Shown piece after piece: positions 34,405 through 43,334 of a stretch of DNA of 64,000 nt (the stretch's first letter is position 1; each line of letters starts with the position of its first letter). Position numbers and translations under genes: made by a program. Under the pieces are notes generated by a model. The model had not been told where the DNA came from. It worked only from the letters and a program-made list of their open reading frames with translations, and did not search any database. The DNA comes from Nocardia sp. NBC_01503 (lineage in GTDB: Bacteria > Actinomycetota > Actinomycetes > Mycobacteriales > Mycobacteriaceae): the NCBI RefSeq assembly GCF_036327755.1, contig NZ_CP109596.1, positions 5,642,001 through 5,706,000 on the forward strand, written 5' to 3'.

Positions 34405-35595
34405 ATGAGTACTGCACCGGGGGAGCAGACATCCTTCACCGATTACCTGAGCGCCCACCTGCCGGAGGTGGCCCGGGAAATGGTCACCGCGGTGGTGCGC
34501 GCCGTCCCCGATTACGAACAGCTCCCGCCGGAGTTGGTGGAGCAGGACCTCATTCGGCGCTCGGAGGACAATCTGCGACTGTTCCTGCGGTTGCTGGGCG
34601 AACATCGCGAACCTCGGGCCGAGGATCTCGACGATATGATCGAGGTCGCGGTACGTCGTGCGCGCGAGGGCATTCCGCTGGACGCGGTACTGGCGGTGTA
34701 TCACCGGGGCGCGCTGGCCGCGTGGAACTATCTCTCCGCCGCCGCGCGGACACCGGAACAGCGCGATGAACTCCTCGCCGCGGTACCGCAGCTGCTCGGG
34801 TATCTGGGCGCGGTGATACCCGGGGTGGCCGCCTCCTATCTGCGGGAGCGCCAGGACCTGCACTGGGAGCAGCGGGAGGTCAAACGCGCACTGGCGCAGG
34901 CACTGTTGCAGGGCAAGCCCGCCGAGTTACTGGCCGAACGCTTCGGAATCGCCCTGGGGTCGTATCACGTATTGGCACTGCGTATCTCGGGCGCCGCCGA
35001 ATCCGCCGACGGCGGCCGACCCGCCATGCGGGTGATTCACGGTGAGATCGATGCCCTCTCCACGCAGGCACTCACCGTGCTGGACCGCGCTGGCGGCTGG
35101 GTGCTGGTACCCGCGACCGAACCGGCGGCGCGCCTGGATGCCGCCGTGGAGCGCATCGCCGTCGCCGCGGGTGTGCGGTTGATCGCCGGAACCGCGACCG
35201 CCGCAATGGTTTCGGAGATACCGGCGCGCGCCGAGGAGGCCGGTGAGATCGCCCGCCTGGCACTGGGTTTGGGCCGTCCCACCGGGGTCTACCGGATGGC
35301 CGATCTCGCTCTGCAATACCAGTTCGCCCGCCCCGGCCCCGCTCGCACCTGGCTGCTCGGCCTGCTCGAACCCCTGACCTGTCATCCGCACCTGATGGAG
35401 GCGCTACGCGCCTATCTCACCCACGACCACAATCGGGTGGCGGCGGCGGAGTCCCTGGTGGTGCATCGCAATACGCTCAACTATCGGCTGAACCGGATCG
35501 CCACCCTCACCGGTTACGATCCGGGGCGCTCGGAGCACACGCCACTGTTCGCCGCGGCGGTCACCGCGTTCGATCTGGCCTCGGCCGACCTGTAG
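34405..35595 (+). CDS. PucR-family transcriptional regulator
   Basis: A 396-residue regulator with an N-terminal RsbRD/GAF-like helical region (about 10-160), a GGDEF-like middle, and the C-terminal PucR HTH AAAESLVVHRNTLNYRLNRIATLTGYDPG. The PucR group controls purine catabolism and other nitrogen or secondary-metabolite genes. It is flanked on both sides by oppositely oriented genes for paralogous small membrane proteins; the left one is divergent across a 175-bp gap and is a possible target. The ATG at 34405 is chosen over an open upstream frame. Confidence 0.85.
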   Translation: MSTAPGEQTSFTDYLSAHLPEVAREMVTAVVRAVPDYEQLPPELVEQDLIRRSEDNLRLFLRLLGEHREPRAEDLDDMIEVAVRRAREGIPLDAVLAVYHRGALAAWNYLSAAARTPEQRDELLAAVPQLLGYLGAVIPGVAASYLRERQDLHWEQREVKRALAQALLQGKPAELLAERFGIALGSYHVLALRISGAAESADGGRPAMRVIHGEIDALSTQALTVLDRAGGWVLVPATEPAARLDAAVERIAVAAGVRLIAGTATAAMVSEIPARAEEAGEIARLALGLGRPTGVYRMADLALQYQFARPGPARTWLLGLLEPLTCHPHLMEALRAYLTHDHNRVAAAESLVVHRNTLNYRLNRIATLTGYDPGRSEHTPLFAAAVTAFDLASADL

Positions 35596-35606
35596 GGCGC
35601 ACACCG

Positions 35607-35894
35607 TCAGCGGGCGACCACGCGGGCGACGAAGCCACTGACGATCAGCCAGAAGACCGCCGCCAGACCGTAATTCAGGATGATGTCGATATTGCCGTTG
35701 CCGGTGTGGAACAGTCCCGGGAAGAACAGCGCCAGCGGCTCGGCGAAACCCTTGATGAAGGTGAAGAACCGATTCGACTGATCGGCCCGCAACAGCAACA
35801 GCAAGATATACAGGCCCTCGGTGAGGGCGAACAGTGCACCGGCGCCGCTGATGATGCGAGCGGCGGTGGCCTCATTGCGGGCAACGTACGGCAT
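35607..35894 (-). CDS. Small four-helix membrane protein, paralogue 2
   Basis: A 95-residue paralogue of the protein at 33939-34229, with the same FFTFIKG(F/W)AEPLALFFPGLFH core and NYGLAAVFWLIVSGFVARVV tail. It is convergent with the PucR gene, with 11 bp between the stops. The DNA of both copies is similar too, so they arose by duplication, perhaps together with the insertion of the regulator between them. Confidence 0.75.
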   Translation of the reverse strand: MPYVARNEATAARIISGAGALFALTEGLYILLLLLRADQSNRFFTFIKGFAEPLALFFPGLFHTGNGNIDIILNYGLAAVFWLIVSGFVARVVAR

Positions 35895-35959
35895 TGATAA
35901 ATGATGCCCGATGTGTGCGGATCGGAAACTGGTTCGCGGCGCGTCGGCCTCGACGCGCG

Positions 35960-35993
35960 GGACCGTGAAACCGAACGTCTGGTCCGTGAAACC
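35960..35993. repeat. Direct repeat GG(A/T)CCGTGAAACC, two copies 21 bp apart
   Basis: GGACCGTGAAACC (35960-35972) and GGTCCGTGAAACC (35981-35993) differ at one base and are spaced by exactly two helical turns, 60 bp upstream of the start of the large wall hydrolase. Tandem sites on one face of the DNA are typical for activators. The binding factor is unknown. Confidence 0.5.
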
Positions 35994-36052
35994 ACGTGTC
36001 CGGCATGGCATGATGACCCGGTGATCACGACGGCCACCGGAAGCGTTCTGGC

Positions 36053-38032
36053 GTGAAGGCCAAGTACATCATCGGCGCCGCCGTCGGCCTGATACTGAGC
36101 CTGGTCACCCTGGTGCTCGTGGTCATCCTGCCCGCCACCGAGGAGACCTGCGGTGCGGGCACACCCGGTATTCCCGCCACCACCCCCGCGCTCACCGAAC
36201 CCAACTGTCCGGCCACCGGAGCCGCCGCCGAGGCCGGGCTCCAGGACGGTGCGCTGCGCGCACTGCGCTGTGTGGTCGCGCGATTCGGCATGATGGATAT
36301 GCGCGGGGTCATTCCCGATGACGCCTATCCCGATCATCGCGAGGGGCGCGCCGTCGAATTCATCGTCGGCAATGATCAGGCCAAGGGCGACTCCATCGTC
36401 GCCTTCCTGCAGGAGAACGCCGCCAACTTCCATGTCGACTATGTGATCTGGAAGCAGCGCAGCTGGACCGCGGACGCCTCCAACGGTATCCAGTGGACGC
36501 CCCTGGACGATCGCGGCGACGCCGCCCGCAATCACATGGACCGCGTCCAGGTGACCATCAAACCGGTCACCACCACCTCGACCGTCACCGCACCCACCGA
36601 GGTCTCGCTGGCGTCCATGCCCGGCCCGGTCAATGAGGCGGGCCGCCTGACCGGTGTCGGCCGTCGCCAATACCCCTTGGCCGCAAATACTTTCACCATC
36701 TCCGATGTGTTCGGCGCGCGCGGCGGCACCCACCTGGGTGTCGATCTGGCGGCCGCGGCGGGCACCCCGATCTACGCCGCCTCCGACGGCCTGGTGGTCG
36801 CCTCGGGTCCGGCCTCGGGCTTCGGTGACTGGGTCGTCATCGACTCCCTGGACGAGAGCGGTCATCGCTACTCGACGGTATACGGGCATATGTACGCGTC
36901 CGGCATCTACGTGCACACCGGTGACGTCGTCACCATGGGCCAGCACATCGCCGATGTCGGCTCCAATGGCGAATCCTCCGGTCCCCATTTGCATTTCGAG
37001 CTCGTCCCCGGCGGCCGGCTCACCGGCGGCCATCAGGTCGACCCGATGTCGTGGCTCTCGGGTTCCTCGCTCCCGACCGCCACCATCCCCAATTGTGAGA
37101 ACGGATTCGGTTCCGCCGGAGGCAATCTCGCGCCCGGAAAGGTCCCGGCCGAGCTCGAGGTCTGGTACCGCCGCGCGGGTTCGCTCTGCCCGCAGATCAG
37201 CGCCTCCCTGCTGGCCGCCCAGGGCGAGGCCGAATCCGGCTTCCGCCGCGGCCTCACCTCACCCGCCGGAGCCGAGGGCCTGGCCCAATTCCTACCCAGC
37301 ACCGCGGCCTCCCTGGCCCCGGACGGACAGCCGTACGTCATGGACGCCGACGGCAATGGCACCGCCAGCCTCTGGGACGACGGTGACGCCATCGTCGGCC
37401 AGGGTCGCTATATGTGCGCCATCGCCCAGGCCGTCCAGGGCTGGATCGACCAGGGCAAGGTCACCGGCGATGTCACCGCCCTGAGCCTGGCCGCGTACAA
37501 CGCCGGTGAGGGCGCGGTCCTGGCCTCGGGCGGTATGCCCAACCAGGTCCCCGGCCACTTCAGCGAAACCCGCCCCTACGTCGCGAGAATCCTTGCGGCG
37601 GAGGCGAATTTCCGCAGCATGGGCAGCGGCGGCCGCTTCACCCCCGATGCCGCCGCGGCCCTGGGGCCGCAGATCGTGGAGGCGGGCCACGAATGGGTCG
37701 GCACCAAATACGTCTTCGGTGGCGGCGGCGCCCAGGGCCCCACCGACGGCGGCTTCGACGAACCCGGCCTCACCGCCGCCGCCGTCTTCTCCGCCAGCGG
37801 TGGCACCATCACCCTGCCCAGCACCGCCGAACAGCAGTGGGAGATCGGCACCGAGGTGACCCTGCTCAAGGCAAAAGCCGGTGATCTCGTCTTCGGCAAC
37901 TGGGGCACCCGCGGCCCCGCCACCGTCGGCATCTACCTCGGCAACGGCCGCATGCTGCACGCCGAACCCGGCGGCACCGTCGCCGAGGTCCCCCTCCTCA
38001 ACGGGATGAAGGCCCGCCGCATCGGCCAGTGA
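36053..38032 (+). CDS. Three-domain cell-wall hydrolase: LytM/M23 peptidase, SLT transglycosylase, inactive NlpC/P60
   Basis: A 659-residue protein anchored by one N-terminal helix (YIIGAAVGLILSLVTLVLVVILP). After a ~120-residue region (ARFGMMDMRGVIPDDAYPDHREGRAVEF) come an M23 endopeptidase (HLGVDLAAAAGTP, GHMYAS, SSGPHLHFEL), a lytic transglycosylase (QGEAESGF with catalytic Glu, GAEGLAQFLPSTA, AAYNAGEGAV) and a C-terminal NlpC/P60-like domain (YVFGGGGAQGPTDGGFD). In the last domain the catalytic Cys is Glu570 (FDEPGL) and the catalytic His is Thr624 (ATVGIY), so it is a pseudoenzyme. Architectures like this serve Gram-positive conjugation systems, so it could open the wall for the T4SS-like machine 10 kb downstream. 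Confidence 0.87.
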   Translation: MKAKYIIGAAVGLILSLVTLVLVVILPATEETCGAGTPGIPATTPALTEPNCPATGAAAEAGLQDGALRALRCVVARFGMMDMRGVIPDDAYPDHREGRAVEFIVGNDQAKGDSIVAFLQENAANFHVDYVIWKQRSWTADASNGIQWTPLDDRGDAARNHMDRVQVTIKPVTTTSTVTAPTEVSLASMPGPVNEAGRLTGVGRRQYPLAANTFTISDVFGARGGTHLGVDLAAAAGTPIYAASDGLVVASGPASGFGDWVVIDSLDESGHRYSTVYGHMYASGIYVHTGDVVTMGQHIADVGSNGESSGPHLHFELVPGGRLTGGHQVDPMSWLSGSSLPTATIPNCENGFGSAGGNLAPGKVPAELEVWYRRAGSLCPQISASLLAAQGEAESGFRRGLTSPAGAEGLAQFLPSTAASLAPDGQPYVMDADGNGTASLWDDGDAIVGQGRYMCAIAQAVQGWIDQGKVTGDVTALSLAAYNAGEGAVLASGGMPNQVPGHFSETRPYVARILAAEANFRSMGSGGRFTPDAAAALGPQIVEAGHEWVGTKYVFGGGGAQGPTDGGFDEPGLTAAAVFSASGGTITLPSTAEQQWEIGTEVTLLKAKAGDLVFGNWGTRGPATVGIYLGNGRMLHAEPGGTVAEVPLLNGMKARRIGQ

Positions 38033-38053
38033 GGGCGCTCACGAAATAGGTCC

Positions 38054-38083
38054 TTGCACAGTCGGGTTGACCTTCGTTACGGT
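38054..38083 (+). promoter_or_regulatory. Candidate promoter for the ABC-F gene
   Basis: TTGCAC (38054-38059), an 18-bp spacer and TACGGT (38078-38083) fit a SigA-type promoter. It would give a leader of about 110 nt before the ABC-F start. The leader contains a short frame starting at GTG 38147 with GAGGTGAC upstream. Confidence 0.4.
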
Positions 38084-38199
38084 GGGAAACGTTCTCAGCC
38101 CCGAACGATCGGAGACATTGCGTTGATTTCATGAGGTGACTGTCGAGTGGCCCGCACTTACGCGCGCCGCATTCCTCGCTATCACCTGTGGGAGTCCGC

Positions 38200-39795
38200 A
38201 TGTCATATCCGACTATTTCTTTCTCCGATCTCACCTTCGCCTGGCCCGACGGCACACCCGTCTTCGACGGGCTCGATGCCCAGCTCGGTGGCGGTCATAT
38301 CGGCCTCGTGGGCAGCAATGGTGCTGGAAAATCCACTCTTTTCCGCTTGATCACCGGTGAACTGCGCCCGCTGCGCGGGTCCGTCTCGGTGCCCGGAACG
38401 CTCGGGTATCTGCGACAGGACCTGGGCCTGTCGGACGGGCAGCGGGTCGATGAGGTGCTCGGGATCGCCGAGATCCGGAAAGCCTTGCACCGCATCGAAA
38501 CCGGTGCCGGACCAGAGGGTGACTTCGAGATCGTGGGCACCGCCTGGGATATCGAGGAGCGGGCGGTGGCACTGCTCGGGCGACTCGGATTGCACTATGT
38601 CGCAGGCGATATCGCACAACTCGATCGTCGACTCGACACCCTCTCCGGCGGGGAGACCGTACTGCTCGGACTCGTCGCCGAGCTGCTGCGCGAACCCGAG
38701 GTACTGCTACTGGACGAGCCCACCAACAATCTCGATCAGGTGGCCCGCGAGCGACTGTACGAGGTGGTGGGGCAGTTCTCCGGGACCGTTCTCACCGTCA
38801 GTCATGATCGTGAACTACTGGAACGGGTCGATACCGTCGCCGAGCTCCGGCAGGGCGAAATCCGTTTGTTCGGAGGCAATTTCAGTGAGTACGAACGCAT
38901 CGTAGCGGCCGAGCAGGCGGCCGCGCGAGCCGCGATTCGCGATGCGCGCGGTGATGTGCGCAAGCAGGCGCGCGAACTGGTCGAGACCCGGATCAAACTC
39001 GATCGGCGGCAGCGGTACGGGCAGAAGATGTGGGATCAGAAGCGCGAACCCAAGATCGTGATGGGTAATCGCAAACGTGAAGCCCAGGTCTCGGCCGGAA
39101 AACTGCGCAATCAGCACATCGGCAAGCTGGAGGATGCCAAGGATCAGCTCACCGAGGCGCAGGAGCGATTGCGCGACGACCGGGAGATACGGGTCGATCT
39201 GCCCGACACCCGGCTGTATCCGGGCCAGGATGTCATCGAATTGGAGCAGGTGCGGCTGGCGTGCGGGCCGACCGTGACGCTGAAGGTCGGCGGACCCGAA
39301 CGCATCGCGCTCACCGGGCGCAACGGTATCGGCAAAACGACTCTGCTGCACCGTATTCGGCAGGAGTCGCCGAAGGTGCCGTGGCGCATGCTGCCGCAGC
39401 GCCTGGACGTCTTCGACGAGGAGCTCTCGGTCTTCGAGAATGTGGCCGCCACCGCACCGCATGCGGCTCCGGAGCGGATTCGGGCGCAACTGGCCCGATT
39501 CCTGTTCCGTGGTTCGGATGCCGATGTCCCGGCGGGTGCGCTCTCGGGTGGAGAACGCCTGCGTGCGGCCCTGGCCATGATCCTGCTGGCCGAACCCGCG
39601 CCACGACTGCTCCTATTGGATGAGCCGACCAACAATCTGGACCTGCCGAGCCTGCGGCATCTCACCGAGGCGCTCGCCGGTTTCCAGGGTGCGCTCATCG
39701 TGGTCAGCCACGATCCGCGCTTCCTCGCCGAGATCGGGGTGACGCGCCGCCTGGAGCTGTCGGCCGACGGTTTGACGGATGTCCCGGTCAAATAG
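38200..39795 (+). CDS. ABC-F family ATPase (ribosome-associated type)
   Basis: A 531-residue protein with two ABC ATPase domains and no membrane segment. Walker A motifs are GSNGAGKST and GRNGIGKTT; signatures LSGGE occur in both halves; Walker B motifs end in LLLDEPTNNLD, twice. Between them is a charged linker of about 80 residues (KQARELVETRIKLDRRQ...), the P-site tRNA-interaction motif. ABC-F proteins act on stalled ribosomes; some confer resistance to ribosome-binding antibiotics. The ATG at 38200 has GGGAG 5 bp upstream. Resistance versus housekeeping translation factor cannot be decided from the sequence. Confidence 0.9.
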   Translation: MSYPTISFSDLTFAWPDGTPVFDGLDAQLGGGHIGLVGSNGAGKSTLFRLITGELRPLRGSVSVPGTLGYLRQDLGLSDGQRVDEVLGIAEIRKALHRIETGAGPEGDFEIVGTAWDIEERAVALLGRLGLHYVAGDIAQLDRRLDTLSGGETVLLGLVAELLREPEVLLLDEPTNNLDQVARERLYEVVGQFSGTVLTVSHDRELLERVDTVAELRQGEIRLFGGNFSEYERIVAAEQAAARAAIRDARGDVRKQARELVETRIKLDRRQRYGQKMWDQKREPKIVMGNRKREAQVSAGKLRNQHIGKLEDAKDQLTEAQERLRDDREIRVDLPDTRLYPGQDVIELEQVRLACGPTVTLKVGGPERIALTGRNGIGKTTLLHRIRQESPKVPWRMLPQRLDVFDEELSVFENVAATAPHAAPERIRAQLARFLFRGSDADVPAGALSGGERLRAALAMILLAEPAPRLLLLDEPTNNLDLPSLRHLTEALAGFQGALIVVSHDPRFLAEIGVTRRLELSADGLTDVPVK

Positions 39796-40002
39796 GGGAT
39801 GTGGTTTCGGGACCGGAGCAATCCGGACGCAATGCCGCCGCGAAGTGTCAGCGGAGGGGAGTAGTGTTCAACGCTCCGGACAGGTCCGGTCAGGCGGCGT
39901 TCGGCGTTCCGGTCTCGAAACGTTTCCAGGACTAAAGTGGGTGGTCTACGTGGTTGGACGGTCCGGTACGGTGTTCCGATCGAGGCCGGGAGAGGTGGTG
40001 GC

Positions 40003-42375
40003 ATGACACAGAATTTGGAGCAGGCGAACGCCGGGCAATCGGAGAATGGCGAGTCCGCCGCTCCCGTGCCCGGCGCTCCCGTGCCCGGCGCTCCCATCCG
40101 TCCCGCCTCCGCCGCCGTCCCCACCTCCGCGTCCCGTCGCGTGCGCGCCCGCCTCGCTCGCCGGATGACCGGCCAGCGCGGCATCGCCGCGGTGAAACCG
40201 GTGCTCGAGCCCCTGGCGACCGTGCATCGCGAGCTGTACCCGAAGGCGAATCTCGCTCTGCTGCAACGGGCTTTCGATGTCGCGGACGAGAAGCATCAGC
40301 ATCAGTTCCGTAAGTCGGGCGACCCGTACATCACCCATCCGCTGGCCGTGGCGAACATCCTGGCCGAGCTCGGTATGGACACCACCACGCTGGTGGCCGC
40401 CCTACTGCACGACACGGTCGAGGACACCGGCTACTCGCTGCAGGAGCTGACCGACGAGTTCGGCACCGAGGTCGCGCACCTGGTCGACGGTGTGACCAAG
40501 CTCGACAAGGTCAATCTGGGTGCCGCCGCCGAGGCCGAGACCATCCGCAAGATGATCATCGCCATGGCGCGCGACCCGCGCGTACTGGTCATCAAGGTCG
40601 CGGACCGGCTGCACAATATGCGCACCATGCGCTTCCTGCCGCCGGAGAAGCAGGCCAAGAAGGCGCGCGAAACCCTCGAGGTGATCGCCCCGCTGGCGCA
40701 TCGCCTGGGTATGGCCACGGTCAAATGGGAGTTGGAGGACCTCGCCTTCGCGATCCTGCACCCCAAGAAGTACGACGAGATCGTGCGCCTGGTCGCCGAC
40801 CGCGCACCCTCACGTGACACGTACCTGGCCCGGGTGCGGGACGAGATCGTCAATACCCTCGCCGCCAGCCGCATCAACGCGATCGTCGAGGGTCGGCCCA
40901 AGCACTACTGGTCCATCTACCAGAAGATGATCGTCAAGGGTAAGGACTTCGACGACATCCATGACCTGGTCGGTATCCGCATCCTCTGCGATGAGGTGCG
41001 GGACTGCTATGCCGCTGTGGGCGTGGTGCATTCGCTGTGGCAGCCCATGGCCGGGCGGTTCAAGGACTACATCGCCCAGCCGCGGTACGGGGTCTACCAG
41101 TCGCTGCACACCACCGTGGTCGGCCCGGACGGTAAGCCCCTGGAGGTGCAGATCCGCACCCAGGACATGCACCGCACCGCCGAGTTCGGTATCGCCGCGC
41201 ACTGGCGGTACAAGGAGACCAAGGGCAAGCACTCCAATGACTCGACCGAGGTCGACGATATGGCGTGGATGCGCCAGCTCCTCGACTGGCAGCGGGAGGC
41301 GGCCGATCCGGCCGAATTCCTGGAGTCGCTGCGCTTCGACCTGAAATCGCCGGAGATATTCGTCTTCACCCCCAAGGGTGAGGTCATTACGCTGCCGCAG
41401 AAGTCCACCCCGGTGGACTTCGCCTATGCCGTGCACACCGAGGTCGGCCACCGCTGCATCGGTGCGCGGGTGAACGGGCGATTGGTCGCGCTGGAACGGC
41501 AGTTGGAGAACGGTGAGGTCGTCGAGATCTTCACCTCCAAGGCGCAGAACGCCGGACCCTCGCGCGACTGGGCGAACTTCGTGGTCTCCCCGCGTGCCAA
41601 GGCCAAGATCCGGCAGTGGTTCGCCAAGGAACGCCGTGAGGAGGCTCTGGAGGCCGGTAAGGATCAGATCTCCAAGGAGGTCCGCCGCTCCGGTCTGCCG
41701 CTACAGCGCCTGATGAGCGCCGATGCCATGACCAGTCTGGCCGCCGAACTGCACTACGCGGATATCTCCTCGCTGTATACCGCGGTCGGTGAGAACCAGG
41801 TCTCGGCGCATCATGTCGTGCAACGCCTGATGGCGCAGCTCGGCGGGGTCAGCGATGTCGAGAACGAGCTGGCCGAAAGGTCCACGCCCTCAACGGTTCC
41901 CTCGCGTCAGCGGCTCACCGGCGATGCGGGCGTGGAGATTCCGGGCGCGCCGGGCACGGTCTCCAAGCTCGCCAAGTGCTGCACCCCGGTACCGGGCGAT
42001 GAGATCATGGGTTTCGTGACCCGCGGTGGCGCGGTCAGCGTGCACCGCACCGACTGCACCAACGCCGATTCGCTTCGCGCGCAACCGGAACGGATCATCG
42101 AGGTCAAATGGGCGCCGTCACCGTCCTCGGTCTTCCTGGTCGCCATCCAGATCGAGGCCCTGGACCGCACCCGCCTGCTCTCGGATGTCACCAAGGTGCT
42201 GGCGGACGAGAAGGTGAACATCCTCTCGGCGGCGGTCACCACCTCCGGTGACCGCGTGGCGATTTCGAAGTTCACCTTCGAGATGGGCGACCCGAAGCAC
42301 CTGGGTCACCTGTTGAACGTGGTGCGCAATGTGGAGGGCGTCTACGACGTCTACCGCGTGACCTCCGCGGCCTAG
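40003..42375 (+). CDS. relA: Bifunctional (p)ppGpp synthetase/hydrolase (Rel)
   Basis: A 790-residue long RSH protein that makes and degrades (p)ppGpp in the stringent response. Order: HD hydrolase (RKSGDPYITHPLAVA, HDTVEDTGYS around residues 100-143), synthetase (KGKDFDDIHDLVGIRIL and YQSLHTTVVGPDG), TGS (ITLPQKSTPVDFAYAVHT), helical/Zn region (KLAKCCTPVPGDE) and C-terminal ACT. Both catalytic domains keep their motifs, so it is bifunctional as in mycobacteria. The ATG at 40003 has GGGAGAGG upstream. The first 45 residues are low complexity with a PVPGA repeat. Confidence 0.96.
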   Translation: MTQNLEQANAGQSENGESAAPVPGAPVPGAPIRPASAAVPTSASRRVRARLARRMTGQRGIAAVKPVLEPLATVHRELYPKANLALLQRAFDVADEKHQHQFRKSGDPYITHPLAVANILAELGMDTTTLVAALLHDTVEDTGYSLQELTDEFGTEVAHLVDGVTKLDKVNLGAAAEAETIRKMIIAMARDPRVLVIKVADRLHNMRTMRFLPPEKQAKKARETLEVIAPLAHRLGMATVKWELEDLAFAILHPKKYDEIVRLVADRAPSRDTYLARVRDEIVNTLAASRINAIVEGRPKHYWSIYQKMIVKGKDFDDIHDLVGIRILCDEVRDCYAAVGVVHSLWQPMAGRFKDYIAQPRYGVYQSLHTTVVGPDGKPLEVQIRTQDMHRTAEFGIAAHWRYKETKGKHSNDSTEVDDMAWMRQLLDWQREAADPAEFLESLRFDLKSPEIFVFTPKGEVITLPQKSTPVDFAYAVHTEVGHRCIGARVNGRLVALERQLENGEVVEIFTSKAQNAGPSRDWANFVVSPRAKAKIRQWFAKERREEALEAGKDQISKEVRRSGLPLQRLMSADAMTSLAAELHYADISSLYTAVGENQVSAHHVVQRLMAQLGGVSDVENELAERSTPSTVPSRQRLTGDAGVEIPGAPGTVSKLAKCCTPVPGDEIMGFVTRGGAVSVHRTDCTNADSLRAQPERIIEVKWAPSPSSVFLVAIQIEALDRTRLLSDVTKVLADEKVNILSAAVTTSGDRVAISKFTFEMGDPKHLGHLLNVVRNVEGVYDVYRVTSAA

Positions 42376-42394
42376 CCCGCACATCGAAACCCGC

Positions 42395-42430
42395 GAAGCG
42401 GCGCTTCCCCCTTTCGGGAAGCGCCGCTTC
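42395..42430 (+). terminator. Strong terminator after relA
   Basis: GAAGCGGCGCTTCC (42395-42408) pairs perfectly over 14 bp with GGAAGCGCCGCTTC (42417-42430) around an 8-nt loop, 19 bp after the relA stop. It also marks the left end of the 20-kb block between relA and ppiB. Confidence 0.85.
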
Positions 42431-42502
42431 GTGTGCTGTGCCGACGCTCTGGAACCGGCGGCACAGAAGATTCTTCGCGGATCGGGAATCAAGATCCATC
42501 GA

Positions 42503-42532
42503 CTAACTGTTCAAACGTATATGAACGGTTAG
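42503..42532. promoter_or_regulatory. Inverted repeat upstream of the PNPOx-like gene
   Basis: CTAACTGTTCA (42503-42513) and TGAACGGTTAG (42522-42532) form 11-bp arms with one mismatch around an 8-bp AT-rich spacer, 63 bp before the start of the PNPOx-like gene. It resembles a TetR- or HxlR-type operator. No regulator gene is adjacent. Confidence 0.5.
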
Positions 42533-42594
42533 ATATCGAGTGGTGTCGCGCCGTTCCCGTACCGAATACGATCGACAGGAAGAGGTTTCGTGTC

Positions 42595-43203
42595 ATGACC
42601 GGTCACTACGCCCAGGTGGCGTTCACGCCGACCGTGCGCGAGCATCAGCGCGAGCATGGCAGCCTGCGCGGCTACGAACGCATGGCGGCGGTGCCCGAGG
42701 TCGCCGATACGCTCGGTCAGGACGAGGCCTGGTTCCTCGCCGAACGCGACAGTTTCTACCTATCGACCGTGGGGGAGACCGGCTGGCCGTACATTCAGCA
42801 TCGCGGCGGCCCGCGCGGCTTCCTGAAGGTGATCGATTCGCGCACCGTGGGTTTCGCCGACTTCCGTGGCAATAGGCAGTACATCAGTCGCGGCAACCTC
42901 GACCACGACAACCGAGTCGCCCTGTTCCTCATGGACTATGCCGCCAAAACTCGGCTGAAAGTCCTCGGTCGCGCCAGAGTTGTTGAAGCGCAGGACGATC
43001 CGGACCTGATCGCGGCACTTGTAGTCGGCGACTACCCGGCTCGGGTCGAACGAGCCATCCTGATCGAAATCGAAGCTTTCGACTGGAACTGCAGCCAGCA
43101 CATCCCCGAACTCCACCCACGCGAGGAGGTCCTCGAAGCCGTCCAATCCCTCCGCGAGCGAATCGCCGAACTGGAACGCGAGAACGCGCGACTCCGCGCC
43201 TGA
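42595..43203 (+). CDS. Pyridoxamine 5'-phosphate oxidase-like flavin-binding protein
   Basis: A 202-residue protein with a split-barrel FMN-binding domain: DEAWFLAERDSFYLSTVGETGWPYIQHRGG and FADFRGNRQYISRGNL, common in PNPOx-like proteins that use FMN or F420-type flavins. The last ~25 residues form a short coiled coil (SLRERIAELERENARLRA). ATG 42595 follows GGAAGAGG. True PdxH is not implied; many relatives are general stress or cofactor-reducing proteins. Confidence 0.83.
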   Translation: MTGHYAQVAFTPTVREHQREHGSLRGYERMAAVPEVADTLGQDEAWFLAERDSFYLSTVGETGWPYIQHRGGPRGFLKVIDSRTVGFADFRGNRQYISRGNLDHDNRVALFLMDYAAKTRLKVLGRARVVEAQDDPDLIAALVVGDYPARVERAILIEIEAFDWNCSQHIPELHPREEVLEAVQSLRERIAELERENARLRA

Positions 43204-43334
43204 TCATCCTGTGCCTCGGAGCCGGTCCGCCGCGCTGATCTGCCGGTTCGATGCCCTCGGGCGTCGAAAACCGTTGGGTGGCACTACGATCGTCGTGCAC
43301 GTCGAAGACGGGCGTGTGAATGATCGGGGGTCGT

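Noticed and set aside
39876..39889. CCGGAC-AG-GTCCGG dyad upstream of relA
   Set aside because: Short GC-rich dyads are common in this DNA and no promoter could be placed beside it.
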